From the NCBI RefSeq assembly GCF_009184865.1, contig NZ_CP045096.1, positions 1,240,001 to 1,304,000 of the forward strand: DNA of 64,000 bases, written 5' to 3'. The translations under genes were made by a program, and so were the position numbers. The notes below the pieces were generated by a model. It saw only the letters and a program-made list of their open reading frames with translations, made no database searches and was not told the DNA's origin. Of the stretch, positions 44,537 to 53,704 are shown piece by piece (positions within the stretch are counted from its first letter, which is position 1; every line of letters begins with the position of its first letter). Origin of the DNA: Streptomyces phaeolivaceus (GTDB lineage: Bacteria; Actinomycetota; Actinomycetes; Streptomycetales; Streptomycetaceae).

Positions 44537-45553
44537 GTGGCAGCCCGTTCCCATCGCTCCTCCCGACGCTCCTCCCCTCGCTCCGCCGCCCGCGCCTCCT
44601 CCCGCGGACCCGGGCGGCGCACCGCCCTCATATCCGTCGCCGCCGTGGCGGCCGTCGGGCTCGCCGCCTCGCTCGTCATCGCCTTCGGCCCCGACCGCGA
44701 GAGCGACAGCGAGGCCGCCGGGAAGGTCGGGAACGCACCCGCCGCGACGACCTCCCGGGCGACCGATCCGTCCTCCGCCGCACCGGAGCGGAAGAAGGCG
44801 TCCCCCACACCCTCGAAATCCCCGTCCCCGTCCCCGTCGACCGCGAAGACCACCCCGTCGGCGACCCCGACCACCGAGCCCACCCGACCGTCACCCGCCG
44901 TCACCCGGCAGGCCGGCTCCGCCTCGGGCCCCCTGGCGGGACGGATCCGCCCCGGGGTCGACTACGAGGGGGTCGCCACCTTCTACGACGCCGGGACGGG
45001 CGAGGGCGGCGCCTGCTCCTTCGGCGCGAGCGACGACGTGATGACCGCCGCGATGAACACCACCGACTACGAGGTCTCCAAGGCCTGCGGGGCCTATGTA
45101 CGGGTCCGCGCGGCGGGCGGCGCCGCCGTCACCGTACGGATCACCAACGAGTGCCCGGCGCCCTGCAAGCCCGGCCAACTCGACCTCAGCGCCGAGGCGT
45201 TCGCCAAGCTCGCCGCCCCCTCGCGCGGCCAGATCCCGATCACCTGGAGCCTGCTGAGCCCCGGCGCGGCCGACCCGATGTCGATCCGGTACAAGACCGG
45301 GTCCAGCCAGTACTGGTGCGGCATCCAGGTGATCGGTCACCGGAACCCGGTGGCCCGGCTGGAGGTCCGCGACGACGGCGGCTGGTCCGCACTGCCCCGT
45401 ACCGAGTACAACTACTTCCTCTCCGAGCAGGGCACCGGGTGCGGCGGCGCGCTGCGGATCACCGACATCTACGGGGAGCGGCTGACCGTCGAGGGGCTCG
45501 CGGTACGGCCGGACGTCGCCCAGGCGACCGGAACGCAGTTCACGGCACGCTGA
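44537..45553 (+). CDS. Secreted expansin-like/DPBB protein
   Basis: A 338-residue protein with a basic N-terminus and a transmembrane or signal-anchor helix (TALISVAAVAAVGLAASLVIAF, about residue 30-52), a Ser/Pro/Thr-rich linker, and a C-terminal double-psi beta-barrel plus expansin-type domain. DPBB features are GVATFYDAGTGEGGACSFG, CGAYVRV, and VRITNECPAPCKPGQLDLSAEAF (Asp in DLS). It is probably a wall-loosening protein acting on cellulose, chitin or peptidoglycan. GTG 44537 is chosen for its GAAGGA site 7 bp upstream; ATG 44516 is an alternative. Confidence 0.85.
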   Translation: MAARSHRSSRRSSPRSAARASSRGPGRRTALISVAAVAAVGLAASLVIAFGPDRESDSEAAGKVGNAPAATTSRATDPSSAAPERKKASPTPSKSPSPSPSTAKTTPSATPTTEPTRPSPAVTRQAGSASGPLAGRIRPGVDYEGVATFYDAGTGEGGACSFGASDDVMTAAMNTTDYEVSKACGAYVRVRAAGGAAVTVRITNECPAPCKPGQLDLSAEAFAKLAAPSRGQIPITWSLLSPGAADPMSIRYKTGSSQYWCGIQVIGHRNPVARLEVRDDGGWSALPRTEYNYFLSEQGTGCGGALRITDIYGERLTVEGLAVRPDVAQATGTQFTAR

Positions 45554-45679
45554 CCGCGCCCCGCCCCCGCTCAACGCCCGCCGTTCCCCGTCCGCCGGAT
45601 AGCGCAAGCTCGCGCGCGCACGGCCGAGGTCCCGGCCAATGCTGAGGGTGCCCCTGCCCCCGAGCATCCCGGGACCCCC

Positions 45680-46897
45680 ATGCCACTCTCACGCGATTCC
45701 CGCCCTCGCCCCCGCCTCCCCCTCCCTCTCCCCCTCCGCCGCTCCCTGATCGCCCTGCTCGGCGCCTCCTGCCTCGGCGGTCTGCTCCTGGCCCCGTCGG
45801 CGGGCGCCGCCGACACCGGCTCCGACGACGTGAGCGAGCGCGCGCTGCAACGGCAGCTCGACGACCTGGTCGCCACCCCCGGAGGGCCGCCGGGTGTGAT
45901 CGTCGTACTGCAACGGAACGGCGCGCCCCGCATCCTCCGCGCCGGTGTCGCCGATCTGGAGACCGGCCGCCCGATCGAGCCCACCGACCACATGCGGATC
46001 GCCAGCACGGCGAAGGCGTACAGCGGTGCCGTGGCGCTGCGGCTGGTGCGGCAGAGGTCCCTCCGGCTCGACAGCACCCTCGGCCGCACCCTGCCCCAGC
46101 TGCCGCGCGCCTGGCGGTCGGTCACCCTGCGGCAGCTGCTCAACCACACCAGCGGACTGCCCGACTACAGCGAGGACCCGGAGTTCCTGGCACTGCTCAC
46201 GGCGGACCCGCGCCGCACCTTCGACCCCCGTCGGCTGCTGGACTTCGTCGCGGACGAACGGCTGCGCTTCCGCCCCGGCTCGCGCTACCAGTACTCCAAC
46301 TCCGACAACATCGCCGTAGCGCTGATGGCGGAGGCCGTGACCCACCGGCCGTACGAGGAACTGCTCGACCGGATCGTCTACCGGCCGCTCGGACTGCGCG
46401 ACACCAGCCTCCCGCTGGGCTACGAGATGCCGGAGCCGTACATGCACGGGTACGCCATCGAGCCGCCCGCGCCGCCGGAGGACGTCAGCGAGGCGCTCAG
46501 CGCGTCCGGTGTGTGGGCCTCGGGCGGGATCGTCTCCACCCCGCACGACATGACCCGGTTCATCCGCGGCTACGCCGCCGGACGGCTGACGTCACGAGGG
46601 GTCCTGCGTGAGCAGCGCCGCTGGATCGAGGGGGCGTCCGAACCGGCCGGCCCCGGCCGCAACACGGCCGGTCTCGCCATCTTCCGCTACGAGACCCGCT
46701 GCGGGGTGGTGCTGGGGCACACCGGGAACTTCCCCGGCTACACCCAGCTGATCGCCGCGACCCCCGACGGCCGGAGGTCGCTCACCTTCTCCCTCACCAC
46801 CCAGGTGAACCGCACCCTCGCCCCCGACCTGCTGGAGCGGCTCCGCACGATCGAGGAGAACGCGGTCTGCGCACTCCTCGGCCGGCACCCGGGCTGA
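45680..46897 (+). CDS. Secreted serine hydrolase (class C beta-lactamase family)
   Basis: A 405-residue secreted protein with a signal peptide (residues ~1-43, ending SAGAADT). The beta-lactamase/D,D-peptidase motifs are visible: STAK near residue 110, YSN near residue 205, and HTGNF (KTG equivalent) near residue 347. Such proteins include D,D-carboxypeptidases, esterases and beta-lactamases; the K-to-H change is common in the family and makes carboxypeptidase or esterase activity more likely. ATG 45680 is the start. It ends 8 bp from the convergent DUF4291 gene. Confidence 0.88.
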   Translation: MPLSRDSRPRPRLPLPLPLRRSLIALLGASCLGGLLLAPSAGAADTGSDDVSERALQRQLDDLVATPGGPPGVIVVLQRNGAPRILRAGVADLETGRPIEPTDHMRIASTAKAYSGAVALRLVRQRSLRLDSTLGRTLPQLPRAWRSVTLRQLLNHTSGLPDYSEDPEFLALLTADPRRTFDPRRLLDFVADERLRFRPGSRYQYSNSDNIAVALMAEAVTHRPYEELLDRIVYRPLGLRDTSLPLGYEMPEPYMHGYAIEPPAPPEDVSEALSASGVWASGGIVSTPHDMTRFIRGYAAGRLTSRGVLREQRRWIEGASEPAGPGRNTAGLAIFRYETRCGVVLGHTGNFPGYTQLIAATPDGRRSLTFSLTTQVNRTLAPDLLERLRTIEENAVCALLGRHPG

Positions 46898-46905
46898 CCG
46901 AGGGC

Positions 46906-47499
46906 TCAGCCGCGCACATGCGCCGGCATGTCGTCCGCGACGGGACAGGGCAGCTCCTCGGGCAGCAGCGCGGTGGCCGCCGCCAGGTCACCGGCCCGTA
47001 CGAGGCCGTGGACCTCCCTGGCCAGGGGGGTCACGTCCGTGATGCCGACGATCCACTCGTCCGCGTACCGGGCCGCCGCCTCACCCGACAGGCCCAGCTG
47101 CAGCGAGCGGTACGGCAGCGGGGTGAACCGCAGATTCCGCTCGGGGTCCCACTGCACCCGCGCGGGCGACCGCCGCAGCTCCTGCTTCCAGGCGGCCTGG
47201 CTCTCGTACAGGTCCGGCACATAGTGCGAGAGGCAGGAGTTGCGCAGCGCCCAATCAAAGCCGTCGCGGCCGATCTCGACGGCGAGGACCGTCTCCTGGC
47301 CCTCCTTCAGCCCCCAGCCGCAGCGGTACATCATCCACAGGAAGGACGGCTTGATCCAGGTCATCCGGTCCCGCTTCCAGGCGGCCGGGAAACGGCCGTG
47401 CCGGGCGGCCGGGCCGCCGATCCCCGGGCGGTACGCCTGGTAGACGGTGACGGTGTCGGCGGTATGGCGGGCGCGGACACGGTATCTGGGCTCTGTCAC
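46906..47499 (-). CDS. DUF4291 family protein
   Basis: A 197-residue protein with the DUF4291 hallmarks TVYQAYRPGIG and RMTWIKPSFLWMMYRCGWGLKEGQETVLA. The start is GTG 47499 (VTEPRYRVRARHTADTVTVYQAY), matching homologues; an upstream GTG (47526) and ATG (47688) are in frame but would overlap the promoter of the divergent neighbour. DUF4291 members have a proposed ADP-ribosyl-related fold, but the function is unknown. Confidence 0.82.
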   Translation of the reverse strand: MTEPRYRVRARHTADTVTVYQAYRPGIGGPAARHGRFPAAWKRDRMTWIKPSFLWMMYRCGWGLKEGQETVLAVEIGRDGFDWALRNSCLSHYVPDLYESQAAWKQELRRSPARVQWDPERNLRFTPLPYRSLQLGLSGEAAARYADEWIVGITDVTPLAREVHGLVRAGDLAAATALLPEELPCPVADDMPAHVRG

Positions 47500-47626
47500 C
47501 GCTGAGGGGCGTTCACTCTCACTCACCGGACCAGGTTCGATCACGGCGGTGCCTCCGGGCCACCGAATATCGATAACGGGCGCACGCCCCTTGGCGTGGC
47601 ACGCCTCCTGCCCCAACACTGAGCCG

Positions 47627-48100
47627 ATGACGCAGCGCGTGGAGCTCGCGACCGTGATGGACCGACTCGCCGTCGACGGCCTGATCACCGAGTACGCGGT
47701 GGCGGTGGACGACGGCGACTGGACGGCGTACCGGGATCTGTTCGCACCGGAGGGCCGCGCGGACTACCGCTCGGCGGGCGGTATCGAGGGCGACGCCGCG
47801 CAGGTCGCCCGATGGCTGGCCCGGAGCATGGAACTGTTCCCGATGCGGCAGCATCTGATCGTCAACCGCCGGGTGCGCTTCGGATATCTGGAGCAGGACA
47901 CCGGCGACACCGCCCAGGTCCAGGCCGACTACATCAACCCGATGCGCCTCGCCGGCCAGGACGGCGGATCCACCGCCCCCGACTTCGTCTGCGGCGGGCG
48001 CTACGCCTTCACCCTGATCCGCACCCCCGACGGCTGGCGCATAACCGAACTGACGGTCCAAGAAAAATGGCGCCGCTCCCCCCACCCCTCCCCCACCTGA
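47627..48100 (+). CDS. SnoaL-like/NTF2-fold protein
   Basis: A 157-residue NTF2-like protein (SnoaL_4 type). MDRLAVDGLITEYAVAVDDGDWTAYRDLFAPEGRADYRSAGG and SMELFPMRQHLIVNRRVRF are typical of this cone-shaped fold, used by cyclases, isomerases and dehydratases. Catalytic residues are not determinable. The ATG at 47627 is natural. The upstream gap to the divergent DUF4291 gene contains CGAATATCGATAACG, a weak palindrome. Confidence 0.8.
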   Translation: MTQRVELATVMDRLAVDGLITEYAVAVDDGDWTAYRDLFAPEGRADYRSAGGIEGDAAQVARWLARSMELFPMRQHLIVNRRVRFGYLEQDTGDTAQVQADYINPMRLAGQDGGSTAPDFVCGGRYAFTLIRTPDGWRITELTVQEKWRRSPHPSPT

Positions 48101-48120
48101 CCACCCCACCCCACCCCACA

Positions 48121-48233
48121 GCCACACACCTGCCCTGTCACCCACCCGGCCCGCCACACAGCCCTCCCGCCGAACACCTGGCCCGCCACGCAGCTGTCCC
48201 GCCACACACCTGCCCTGTCACCCACCCGGCCCG
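48121..48233. repeat. 33-bp direct repeat pair in the Lnt upstream region
   Basis: The sequences starting GCCACACACCTGCCCTGTCA at 48121-48153 and 48201-48233 are identical over 33 bp, 80 bp apart, and the intervening DNA is rich in CCCGCCACAC-like units. This is the 335-bp gap between the SnoaL-like and Lnt genes (48101-48435), which contains no gene. Confidence 0.85.
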
Positions 48234-48435
48234 TCACCCACCCGGCCCCACGGCCCGCAGCCGCCGACTGCGAGGCACCCCCACGGGAGACCCGTACTTG
48301 TCAGCCGACCCGCACGGGCGGTGCGTGGGTGGGAGAAGCAGGCCAAGGCCAGCGGCAGCAAAGTCACGCCCCCTGTCGGAGATCGTCCCCGGCGCGCACA
48401 CTGGAAGGACTCACCACTGGGGAGGGAGGCGCTGC

Positions 48436-50004
48436 ATGAGGACGCCGAACCGGTTCACCTCCCCATGGCGCCGGCGGGCAGCCATCGTCGCGGCCGGCGC
48501 CCTCCCCGTACTCGCGTTCCCGGCCCCCTCCCTGTGGTGGTTCGCGTACACCGCGCTGACCCCCTGGATGCTGCTGCTCCGCACGGCCCCCACCGCCCGC
48601 CGAGCGGCGTACGACGGCTGGCTCGGCGGCTTCGCGTTCATGCTGGCGATGCACCACTGGCTGCTGCCGAACCTCCATGTGTTCACCTTCGTCATCGCGG
48701 GCCTCCTGGGCGCACTGTGGGCCCCCTGGGCCTGGCTGGTGCGCCGGTTCCTCAGCGGCACCCCCTCACCGGGCCGGGTCGCCGCCGCCCTGCTGGTCGT
48801 ACCGTCGGGCTGGCTGATGATCGAGCTCGTCCGCTCCTGGCAGGGCCTCGGCGGCCCCTGGGGCCTGCTGGGCTCCAGCCAGTGGCAGGTGGAGCCCGCG
48901 CTGCGGCTGGCCTCGGTCGGCGGTGTCTGGCTGCTCAGCTTCCTGGTGGTGGCCGTCAATGTCGCGGTCACCGTGCTGGTCGCGGTCCGCCGCTCCCGGG
49001 CACCCGCGCTCGCCGGCCTCGTCGCGGCGGCCCTCGCCACCTCGGCGGTGTGGCTGTGGTCGCCGCGCCCCGACGTGAGCGGCGAGGTGCGCGTCGCCGT
49101 CGTCCAGCCCGGTGTCACCGACGGCCCCGACAAGCGGTTCGCCCGGGAGGAGACGCTCACCCGGCGGCTCGCCGGGCGGGACCTCGACCTGATCGTGTGG
49201 GGCGAGAGCAGCGTCGGCTACGACCTCGCCGACCGCCCCGACCTCTCCGACCGGATCGCCGCGCTGGCCCGTGAGACGGACACGAACATCCTGGTGAACG
49301 TGGACGCCCGCCGCTCCGACCGTCCCGGCATCTACAAGAGTTCCGTGCTGGTCGGCCCCGACGGCCCGACCGGCGACCGCTACGACAAGATGCGCCTGGT
49401 CCCGTTCGGCGAGTACATCCCGATGCGCTCCCTGCTCGGCTGGGCCACCTCGGTCGGCGAGGCGGCGGGCGAGGACCGCAGACGCGGCACCGAACAGGTC
49501 GTGTTCGACTCCGGGAAGGGCCTGCGGATCGGCCCGATGGTCTGCTTCGAGTCCGCGTTCCCGGACATGAGCCGTCATCTCGCCCGGGACGGCGCCGAGT
49601 TGCTGCTCGCGCAGTCGGCGACCTCGACGTTCCAGCAGAGCTGGGCCCCGGAGCAGCACGCCTCGCTGGCCGCGCTGCGGGCCGCCGAGACCGGCCGTCC
49701 GATGGTCCACGCGACACTCACCGGTGTCTCGGCGGTGTACGGCCCGGACGGCGAACGCGTCGGCTCCTGGCTCGGCACGGACGAGAGCACGAGCGCGGTG
49801 TACGACGTGCCGCTGGCGAGCGGTACGACGCCGTACGTCCGCCTCGGCGACTGGCCGGTGCACGCGGCGCTGCTGGTCCTGATGGCCTGGGCCGCGTTCG
49901 AGGGCGTACGGGCCCTGCGGCTGCGGACCGGCTCTCCCCCAACGGACACTCAGGAGGCGGGCGGGTCCTCCACCGCCCGCACCACCCGCTCGCACAGTTC
50001 ATGA
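48436..50004 (+). CDS. lnt: Apolipoprotein N-acyltransferase
   Basis: A 522-residue protein with an N-terminal block of transmembrane helices (residues ~1-190) and a C-terminal carbon-nitrogen hydrolase domain. Catalytic residues are visible: Glu257 in WGESS, Lys318 in YDKMRLVPFGEY, and Cys370 in VCFESAF. It N-acylates lipoproteins at the membrane. The GGGAGGGAGG ribosome site lies 6-7 bp before ATG 48436. Streptomyces often has two Lnt copies; this could be one of them. The 3' end overlaps the convergent Gfo/Idh/MocA gene by 55 bp. Confidence 0.93.
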   Translation: MRTPNRFTSPWRRRAAIVAAGALPVLAFPAPSLWWFAYTALTPWMLLLRTAPTARRAAYDGWLGGFAFMLAMHHWLLPNLHVFTFVIAGLLGALWAPWAWLVRRFLSGTPSPGRVAAALLVVPSGWLMIELVRSWQGLGGPWGLLGSSQWQVEPALRLASVGGVWLLSFLVVAVNVAVTVLVAVRRSRAPALAGLVAAALATSAVWLWSPRPDVSGEVRVAVVQPGVTDGPDKRFAREETLTRRLAGRDLDLIVWGESSVGYDLADRPDLSDRIAALARETDTNILVNVDARRSDRPGIYKSSVLVGPDGPTGDRYDKMRLVPFGEYIPMRSLLGWATSVGEAAGEDRRRGTEQVVFDSGKGLRIGPMVCFESAFPDMSRHLARDGAELLLAQSATSTFQQSWAPEQHASLAALRAAETGRPMVHATLTGVSAVYGPDGERVGSWLGTDESTSAVYDVPLASGTTPYVRLGDWPVHAALLVLMAWAAFEGVRALRLRTGSPPTDTQEAGGSSTARTTRSHSS

Positions 50005-50858
50005 GTGGCCAGCGCGTCCCGCGCGCCGAGCACCTTGCCGACGCGGACCGCGTCGAGGAAGGCGAGGACGGCCTGCTCGATGCCGCGCTGCCGGGCCACG
50101 GGCACCCAGTCGCCGCGCCGCCTCAGGGACGGCTGCCCCTTGTGGTCGACGACCTCCGCGAGGTTCACGACCTGTCGTTTGGTGTCCTGCCCGGAGACCT
50201 CGAGGATCTCCTCCGCCGAGCCGCTGAGCCGGTTCATCACACCGAGCGCGGTGAACCCGTCACCGGACAGCTGGAGCACGACGTGGTGCAGCAGCCCGTC
50301 CTCGGTGCGGGCGCGCACGGTCACGTCCTCGATCTCGCCCGGCACCAGGAACCGCAGGGTGTCGACGACATGGATGAAGTCGTCCAGGATCATCGTGCGC
50401 GGCAGTTCGGGCAGGCCGATGCGGTTCTTCTGCATCAGGATCAGCTCACGCGGATGATCGGCGCACTGCGCGTACCCGGGCGCGTACCGCCGGTTGAAGC
50501 CCACGGCGAGCCCGACGTTCCGCTCCTCCGCGAGCCGTACGAGCCGTTCGGAGTCGGCGAGTTCGTACGCGAGGGGCTTGTCGACGTACGTCGGGACGCC
50601 CGCCTCCAGCAGCCGCGCGACGATCTCGGGGTGGGCCCCGGTCGGGGCGTGCACGAAGGCCGCGTCGAGGTCCTCGGCGAGCAGCGCGTCGAGGTCGGCG
50701 TGCCGCTGTCCGGGCGGGAGGTGGAGGCTGTCGGCGACGTGGGCGAGGGTGGCGGGTGTCCGCGTCTGCAGATGGAGTTCGAGCCCCGGCCGGGTGCCGA
50801 GCACCGGCAGATAGGCCTTCTGCGCGATGTCGCCGAGCCCGATGCAGCCGACCTTCAC
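49950..50858 (-). CDS. Gfo/Idh/MocA family oxidoreductase
   Basis: A 302-residue NAD(P)-binding oxidoreductase. KVGCIGLGDIAQKAYLPVL is the Rossmann start, and YVDKPLAYELADSERL is the family EKP/DKP motif. GTG 50858 is supported by GGGAGACCCCT immediately before it; the upstream in-frame ATG (50954) would run into the divergent DinB gene region. It is shorter than the 415-residue relative at 40085 and lacks its Gly/Ala tail. Substrate unknown. Confidence 0.88.
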   Translation of the reverse strand: MKVGCIGLGDIAQKAYLPVLGTRPGLELHLQTRTPATLAHVADSLHLPPGQRHADLDALLAEDLDAAFVHAPTGAHPEIVARLLEAGVPTYVDKPLAYELADSERLVRLAEERNVGLAVGFNRRYAPGYAQCADHPRELILMQKNRIGLPELPRTMILDDFIHVVDTLRFLVPGEIEDVTVRARTEDGLLHHVVLQLSGDGFTALGVMNRLSGSAEEILEVSGQDTKRQVVNLAEVVDHKGQPSLRRRGDWVPVARQRGIEQAVLAFLDAVRVGKVLGARDALATHELCERVVRAVEDPPAS

Positions 50859-50941
50859 AGGGGTCTCCCGTCCACGGTGGTCCACGGAGTGCCGTCGAAA
50901 TGCCTCGTCGGCAGCATACGGGGGCTGCCACGATGGCCGGT

Positions 50942-51454
50942 ATGACCACCCCACGTAGCGAACCCTCCGCCACCGCCGACGAACGGACCATGCTCGAAGG
51001 CTGGCTCGACTACCACCGCGAGACTCTGGCGATCAAGTGCGCGGGCCTGGACGACGCCCGGTTGAGGACCGCGTCGGTGCCGCCCTCGGAGCTGTCCCTG
51101 CTGGGGCTCGTACGGCACATGGCCGAGGTCGAGCGGATCTGGTTCCGCAAGGTGCTGGTGGACGACGACCAGGGGCCGATCTACTTCAGCGAGGAGGACC
51201 CGGACGGGGAGTTCCACCTCACCGAGGAGGACACCTGGGAGGAGGCGCACGGCACCTGGCGGACGGAGATCGCGGTCGCCCGGCGCAACGCCGAGGGGTT
51301 CGCCCTGGACGACATCAGCAAGGCCGTGCACCGGCGGTCGGGCCGGACACCGAGCCTGCGGTGGATCTACACCCACATGATCGAGGAGTACGCCCGGCAC
51401 AACGGCCACGCGGACCTGCTCCGGGAGCGGATCGACGGGGCCACGGGGTACTGA
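50942..51454 (+). CDS. DinB family protein (DUF664-type)
   Basis: A 170-residue four-helix DinB-fold protein. EGWLDYHRETLAIKCAGLDDARLRTASVPPSELSLLGLVRHMAEVERIWFRK matches DUF664, with His in LVRHM and the EEYARHNGHADLLRERIDG end typical of thiol-dependent enzymes of this fold (bacillithiol/mycothiol S-transferases). ATG 50942 is preferred; ATG 50933 is 3 codons upstream. Divergent from the Gfo gene, starts 83 bp apart. Confidence 0.88.
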   Translation: MTTPRSEPSATADERTMLEGWLDYHRETLAIKCAGLDDARLRTASVPPSELSLLGLVRHMAEVERIWFRKVLVDDDQGPIYFSEEDPDGEFHLTEEDTWEEAHGTWRTEIAVARRNAEGFALDDISKAVHRRSGRTPSLRWIYTHMIEEYARHNGHADLLRERIDGATGY

Positions 51455-51598
51455 GCGGGGCGGGCAGGAACCGGGCGGGGCGGACGGGTGCCGAGCGAGG
51501 GCCCGTGGCGTCGTCGACGGTCCCGGGCGTCACCCATGTGGGGGCATCCTCCGCCTGCCCCCTCCCCAAAGCGGCCCGGACACAGCAGAGTTGCGCGC

Positions 51599-52114
51599 GT
51601 GCATCGACCGACCACCACCGCAACGCTCCTGGTCACCGTGGCCGTCTCGGCCCTCACCGGCTGCGTGGCCGCGCAGCCCCCGCCCCCGCCGGAGCCGTCC
51701 ACCGTCCCGTCCCGGCCGTCCGAGCCGCGCCCGGAGGGCAGCACCCGGACCCAGATCGTGGAGGCCCCGGCGCGGGAGGCCCTGGAGCTGATCGGCCCGC
51801 CCCGGGAACCCACACCGAGCGCGCCCACGAAGCCGAGGCCCGCCGTGCCGACGACCTCCACCACCGCGCCCGCCCCCGCGGCCGACGCACCGGCCGCGCC
51901 TCCACCGCCGCCCCGCGACGAACGCCGGGAACCCTCCGAGCGCCACGGCCCGCCCCCCACCTCCCGGCCCCATGTCGAGATCCCGCCCCTCCCCAGAACC
52001 GTCCCGACACGGCCACCGAGGAACTCCGACGTCTGTGCCCTCGGCCACCGGTACGGCGGCTGGGGCAAGGACACCCCCCAGGCCGCCATCTGCAAGGACG
52101 TGTACGGCCGCTGA
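51599..52114 (+). CDS. Proline-rich lipoprotein
   Basis: GTG 51599 begins a 171-residue protein with a signal peptide and lipobox TTATLLVTVAVSALTGCVAAQ (Cys ~21), followed by a long Pro/Ser/Arg-rich stretch and a C-terminal conserved end SDVCALGHRYGGWGKDTPQAAICKDVYGR, which ends with two Cys that may form a disulfide. It is probably exported and lipid-anchored. The upstream extension to 51488 is proline/arginine-rich and unlikely to be part of the protein. Function unknown. Confidence 0.8.
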   Translation: MHRPTTTATLLVTVAVSALTGCVAAQPPPPPEPSTVPSRPSEPRPEGSTRTQIVEAPAREALELIGPPREPTPSAPTKPRPAVPTTSTTAPAPAADAPAAPPPPPRDERREPSERHGPPPTSRPHVEIPPLPRTVPTRPPRNSDVCALGHRYGGWGKDTPQAAICKDVYGR

Positions 52115-52144
52115 GGCACCCACCGGGGGCGCGCGCTCCGGCGC

Positions 52145-52285
52145 TAGGTCCTGTCGCCAAATTCCTGCCGTCGCCCGGAAGGCAACCTCGCGGCGTCGTG
52201 GGGGTACCTCCCGGTCGAGAGAAGCCGAGACTGGGGGAGCGTGCATGGCGTCGCGAGGCAGACGGGAATTTGACGACAGGGCCTA
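52145..52285. mobile_element. MITE-like element with 20/23-matching terminal inverted repeats
   Basis: The left end TAGGTCCTGTCGCCAAATTCC and the reverse complement of the right end TAGGCCCTGTCGTCAAATTCC match at 20 of 23 positions counting one further base pair each. The element is 141 bp, has no ORF, and its outer ends are TA, consistent with insertion at TA. It lies just downstream of the lipoprotein gene and just before the 3' end of the next gene. Confidence 0.7.
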
Positions 52286-52293
52286 GGGCAGGC

Positions 52294-52932
52294 CTAGGGC
52301 CGCTGTCGCGGCGGCCCCGGTGTCTCCCCGGCGGGGCCCTCCTCGTCGAGCCGGGCCTCCAGCCGGGCCAGGGCGGTGCGGGTGCCGTCGCCGTGGCCGT
52401 CGTCCTCCAGCGTGGCCAGCGCGACCCGGGCCAGCCGCAGATGGCTGCGGGCCGCGTCGTGGCGGCCCAGCCTCGCGTAGTCGGCGGCGAGGTTGAGGTG
52501 GAGCGAGGGGTAGAAGGCGCGCACCGCCAGCTCGTCGTGGTGCCCCGTGGGGTGCCCGACGGAGTGTCCGGTGATGTGCCGCCCCGCCGACCGCCCGGCG
52601 GACAGCCCGTCCGACAGCTCGTCGGCCGCCGACAACGCCCGGAGATCCCAGGCCAGTTCACTGCCCGGGTCGTCCTGGGTGTCGGCCATGTAGTGCGCCA
52701 GGGTGCAGCGGTGGAGCGGGGCGCCGTCGTCCCCGATCTCCGCCCACAGCTTCCGGAGCCGGTCCCGGGCCTCCTCGCGGTCACCGCCGTGGTGCAGCAT
52801 GACCGCCTGCCCGATCCGGGTCAGCACGGCGTCCGGTGCCACCTGCTCCTGTCGCTCCACCACCGCGTCCTCCGCACTCGTCGCCCCCTGTCCCGCCCTG
52901 TCCCTCCCGACGCTAACGGCAGGCACCGGCAA
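52294..52932 (-). CDS. Hypothetical protein with TPR-like C-terminus
   Basis: A 212-residue protein. The N-terminal half has EEARDRLRKLWAEIGDDGAPLHRCTLAHYMADTQDDPGSELAWDLRALSAADELSDG, then a His/Gly/Ser-rich low-complexity insert (GRSAGRHITGHSVGHPTGHHDE), then a TPR-like pair (SLHLNLAADYARLGRHDAARSHLRLARVALATLEDD). I do not recognise a named family. The start at GTG 52932 is uncertain. It is monocistronic and ends 8 bp from the MITE. Confidence 0.6.
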   Translation of the reverse strand: MPVPAVSVGRDRAGQGATSAEDAVVERQEQVAPDAVLTRIGQAVMLHHGGDREEARDRLRKLWAEIGDDGAPLHRCTLAHYMADTQDDPGSELAWDLRALSAADELSDGLSAGRSAGRHITGHSVGHPTGHHDELAVRAFYPSLHLNLAADYARLGRHDAARSHLRLARVALATLEDDGHGDGTRTALARLEARLDEEGPAGETPGPPRQRP

Positions 52933-53020
52933 TCCCGGTCAGGCCGCTCCGTACGACCGCGGGGGCGCCCCGGCGGTCGTACGGGCGAGCGGGAAGGTGA
53001 GGTCGACGGGCGGTGGCCGG

Positions 53021-53704
53021 TCAGCCGAGGTCGGGGATCGTCCAGTCGATCGCCTCGTGGCCCTGCCGGGCGACGGCCTCGTTGATCTGCGTGAACGGCT
53101 GCGAGCCGAAGAACTTCTTGGCCGACAGCGGCGAGGGGTGCGCGCCCTTCACCACGACATGGCGCTCCTCGTCGATCAGCGGGAGCTTCTTCTGCGCGTA
53201 GTTGCCCCACAGCACGAAGACCGCCGGGTCGGGCCGGTCGGCGACCGCGCGGATCACGGCGTCGGTGAACTTCTCCCAGCCCTTGCCCTTGTGCGAGTTG
53301 GCCTCACCGGAGCGGACCGTGAGCACCGCGTTGAGCAGCAGCACACCCTGCTGGGCCCACGGCAGCAGATAGCCGTTGTCCGGGATCGGGGTGCCCAGCT
53401 CGGCCTGCATCTCCTTGTAGATGTTCCGCAGGGACGGCGGGGTCTTCACCCCGGGCCGTACGGAGAAGCACAGACCGTGGCCCTGGCCCTCGCCGTGGTA
53501 CGGGTCCTGGCCGAGGACGAGGACCTTCACGCTCTCGTACGGCGTGGCGTCCAGCGCGGCGAACACCTGCTCACGGGGAGGGTAGACGGGACCCTTGGCG
53601 CGCTCCTCCTCGACGAACTCGGTGAGTTCCTTGAAGTAGGGCTGCTGAAGCTCGTCCCCCAGGACCCCGCGCCAGGACTCGGGCAGCATGGCGATGTCGG
53701 TCAC
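53021..53704 (-). CDS. ung: Uracil-DNA glycosylase
   Basis: A 227-residue family-1 UDG. VLVLGQDPYHGEGQGHG is the catalytic water-activating motif with Asp, and GAHPSPLSAKKFFGSQPF the uracil-binding/His motif. It removes uracil from DNA. GTG 53704 is preceded by GGAGGAA at 6 bp. The neighbours are unrelated. Confidence 0.96.
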   Translation of the reverse strand: MTDIAMLPESWRGVLGDELQQPYFKELTEFVEEERAKGPVYPPREQVFAALDATPYESVKVLVLGQDPYHGEGQGHGLCFSVRPGVKTPPSLRNIYKEMQAELGTPIPDNGYLLPWAQQGVLLLNAVLTVRSGEANSHKGKGWEKFTDAVIRAVADRPDPAVFVLWGNYAQKKLPLIDEERHVVVKGAHPSPLSAKKFFGSQPFTQINEAVARQGHEAIDWTIPDLG

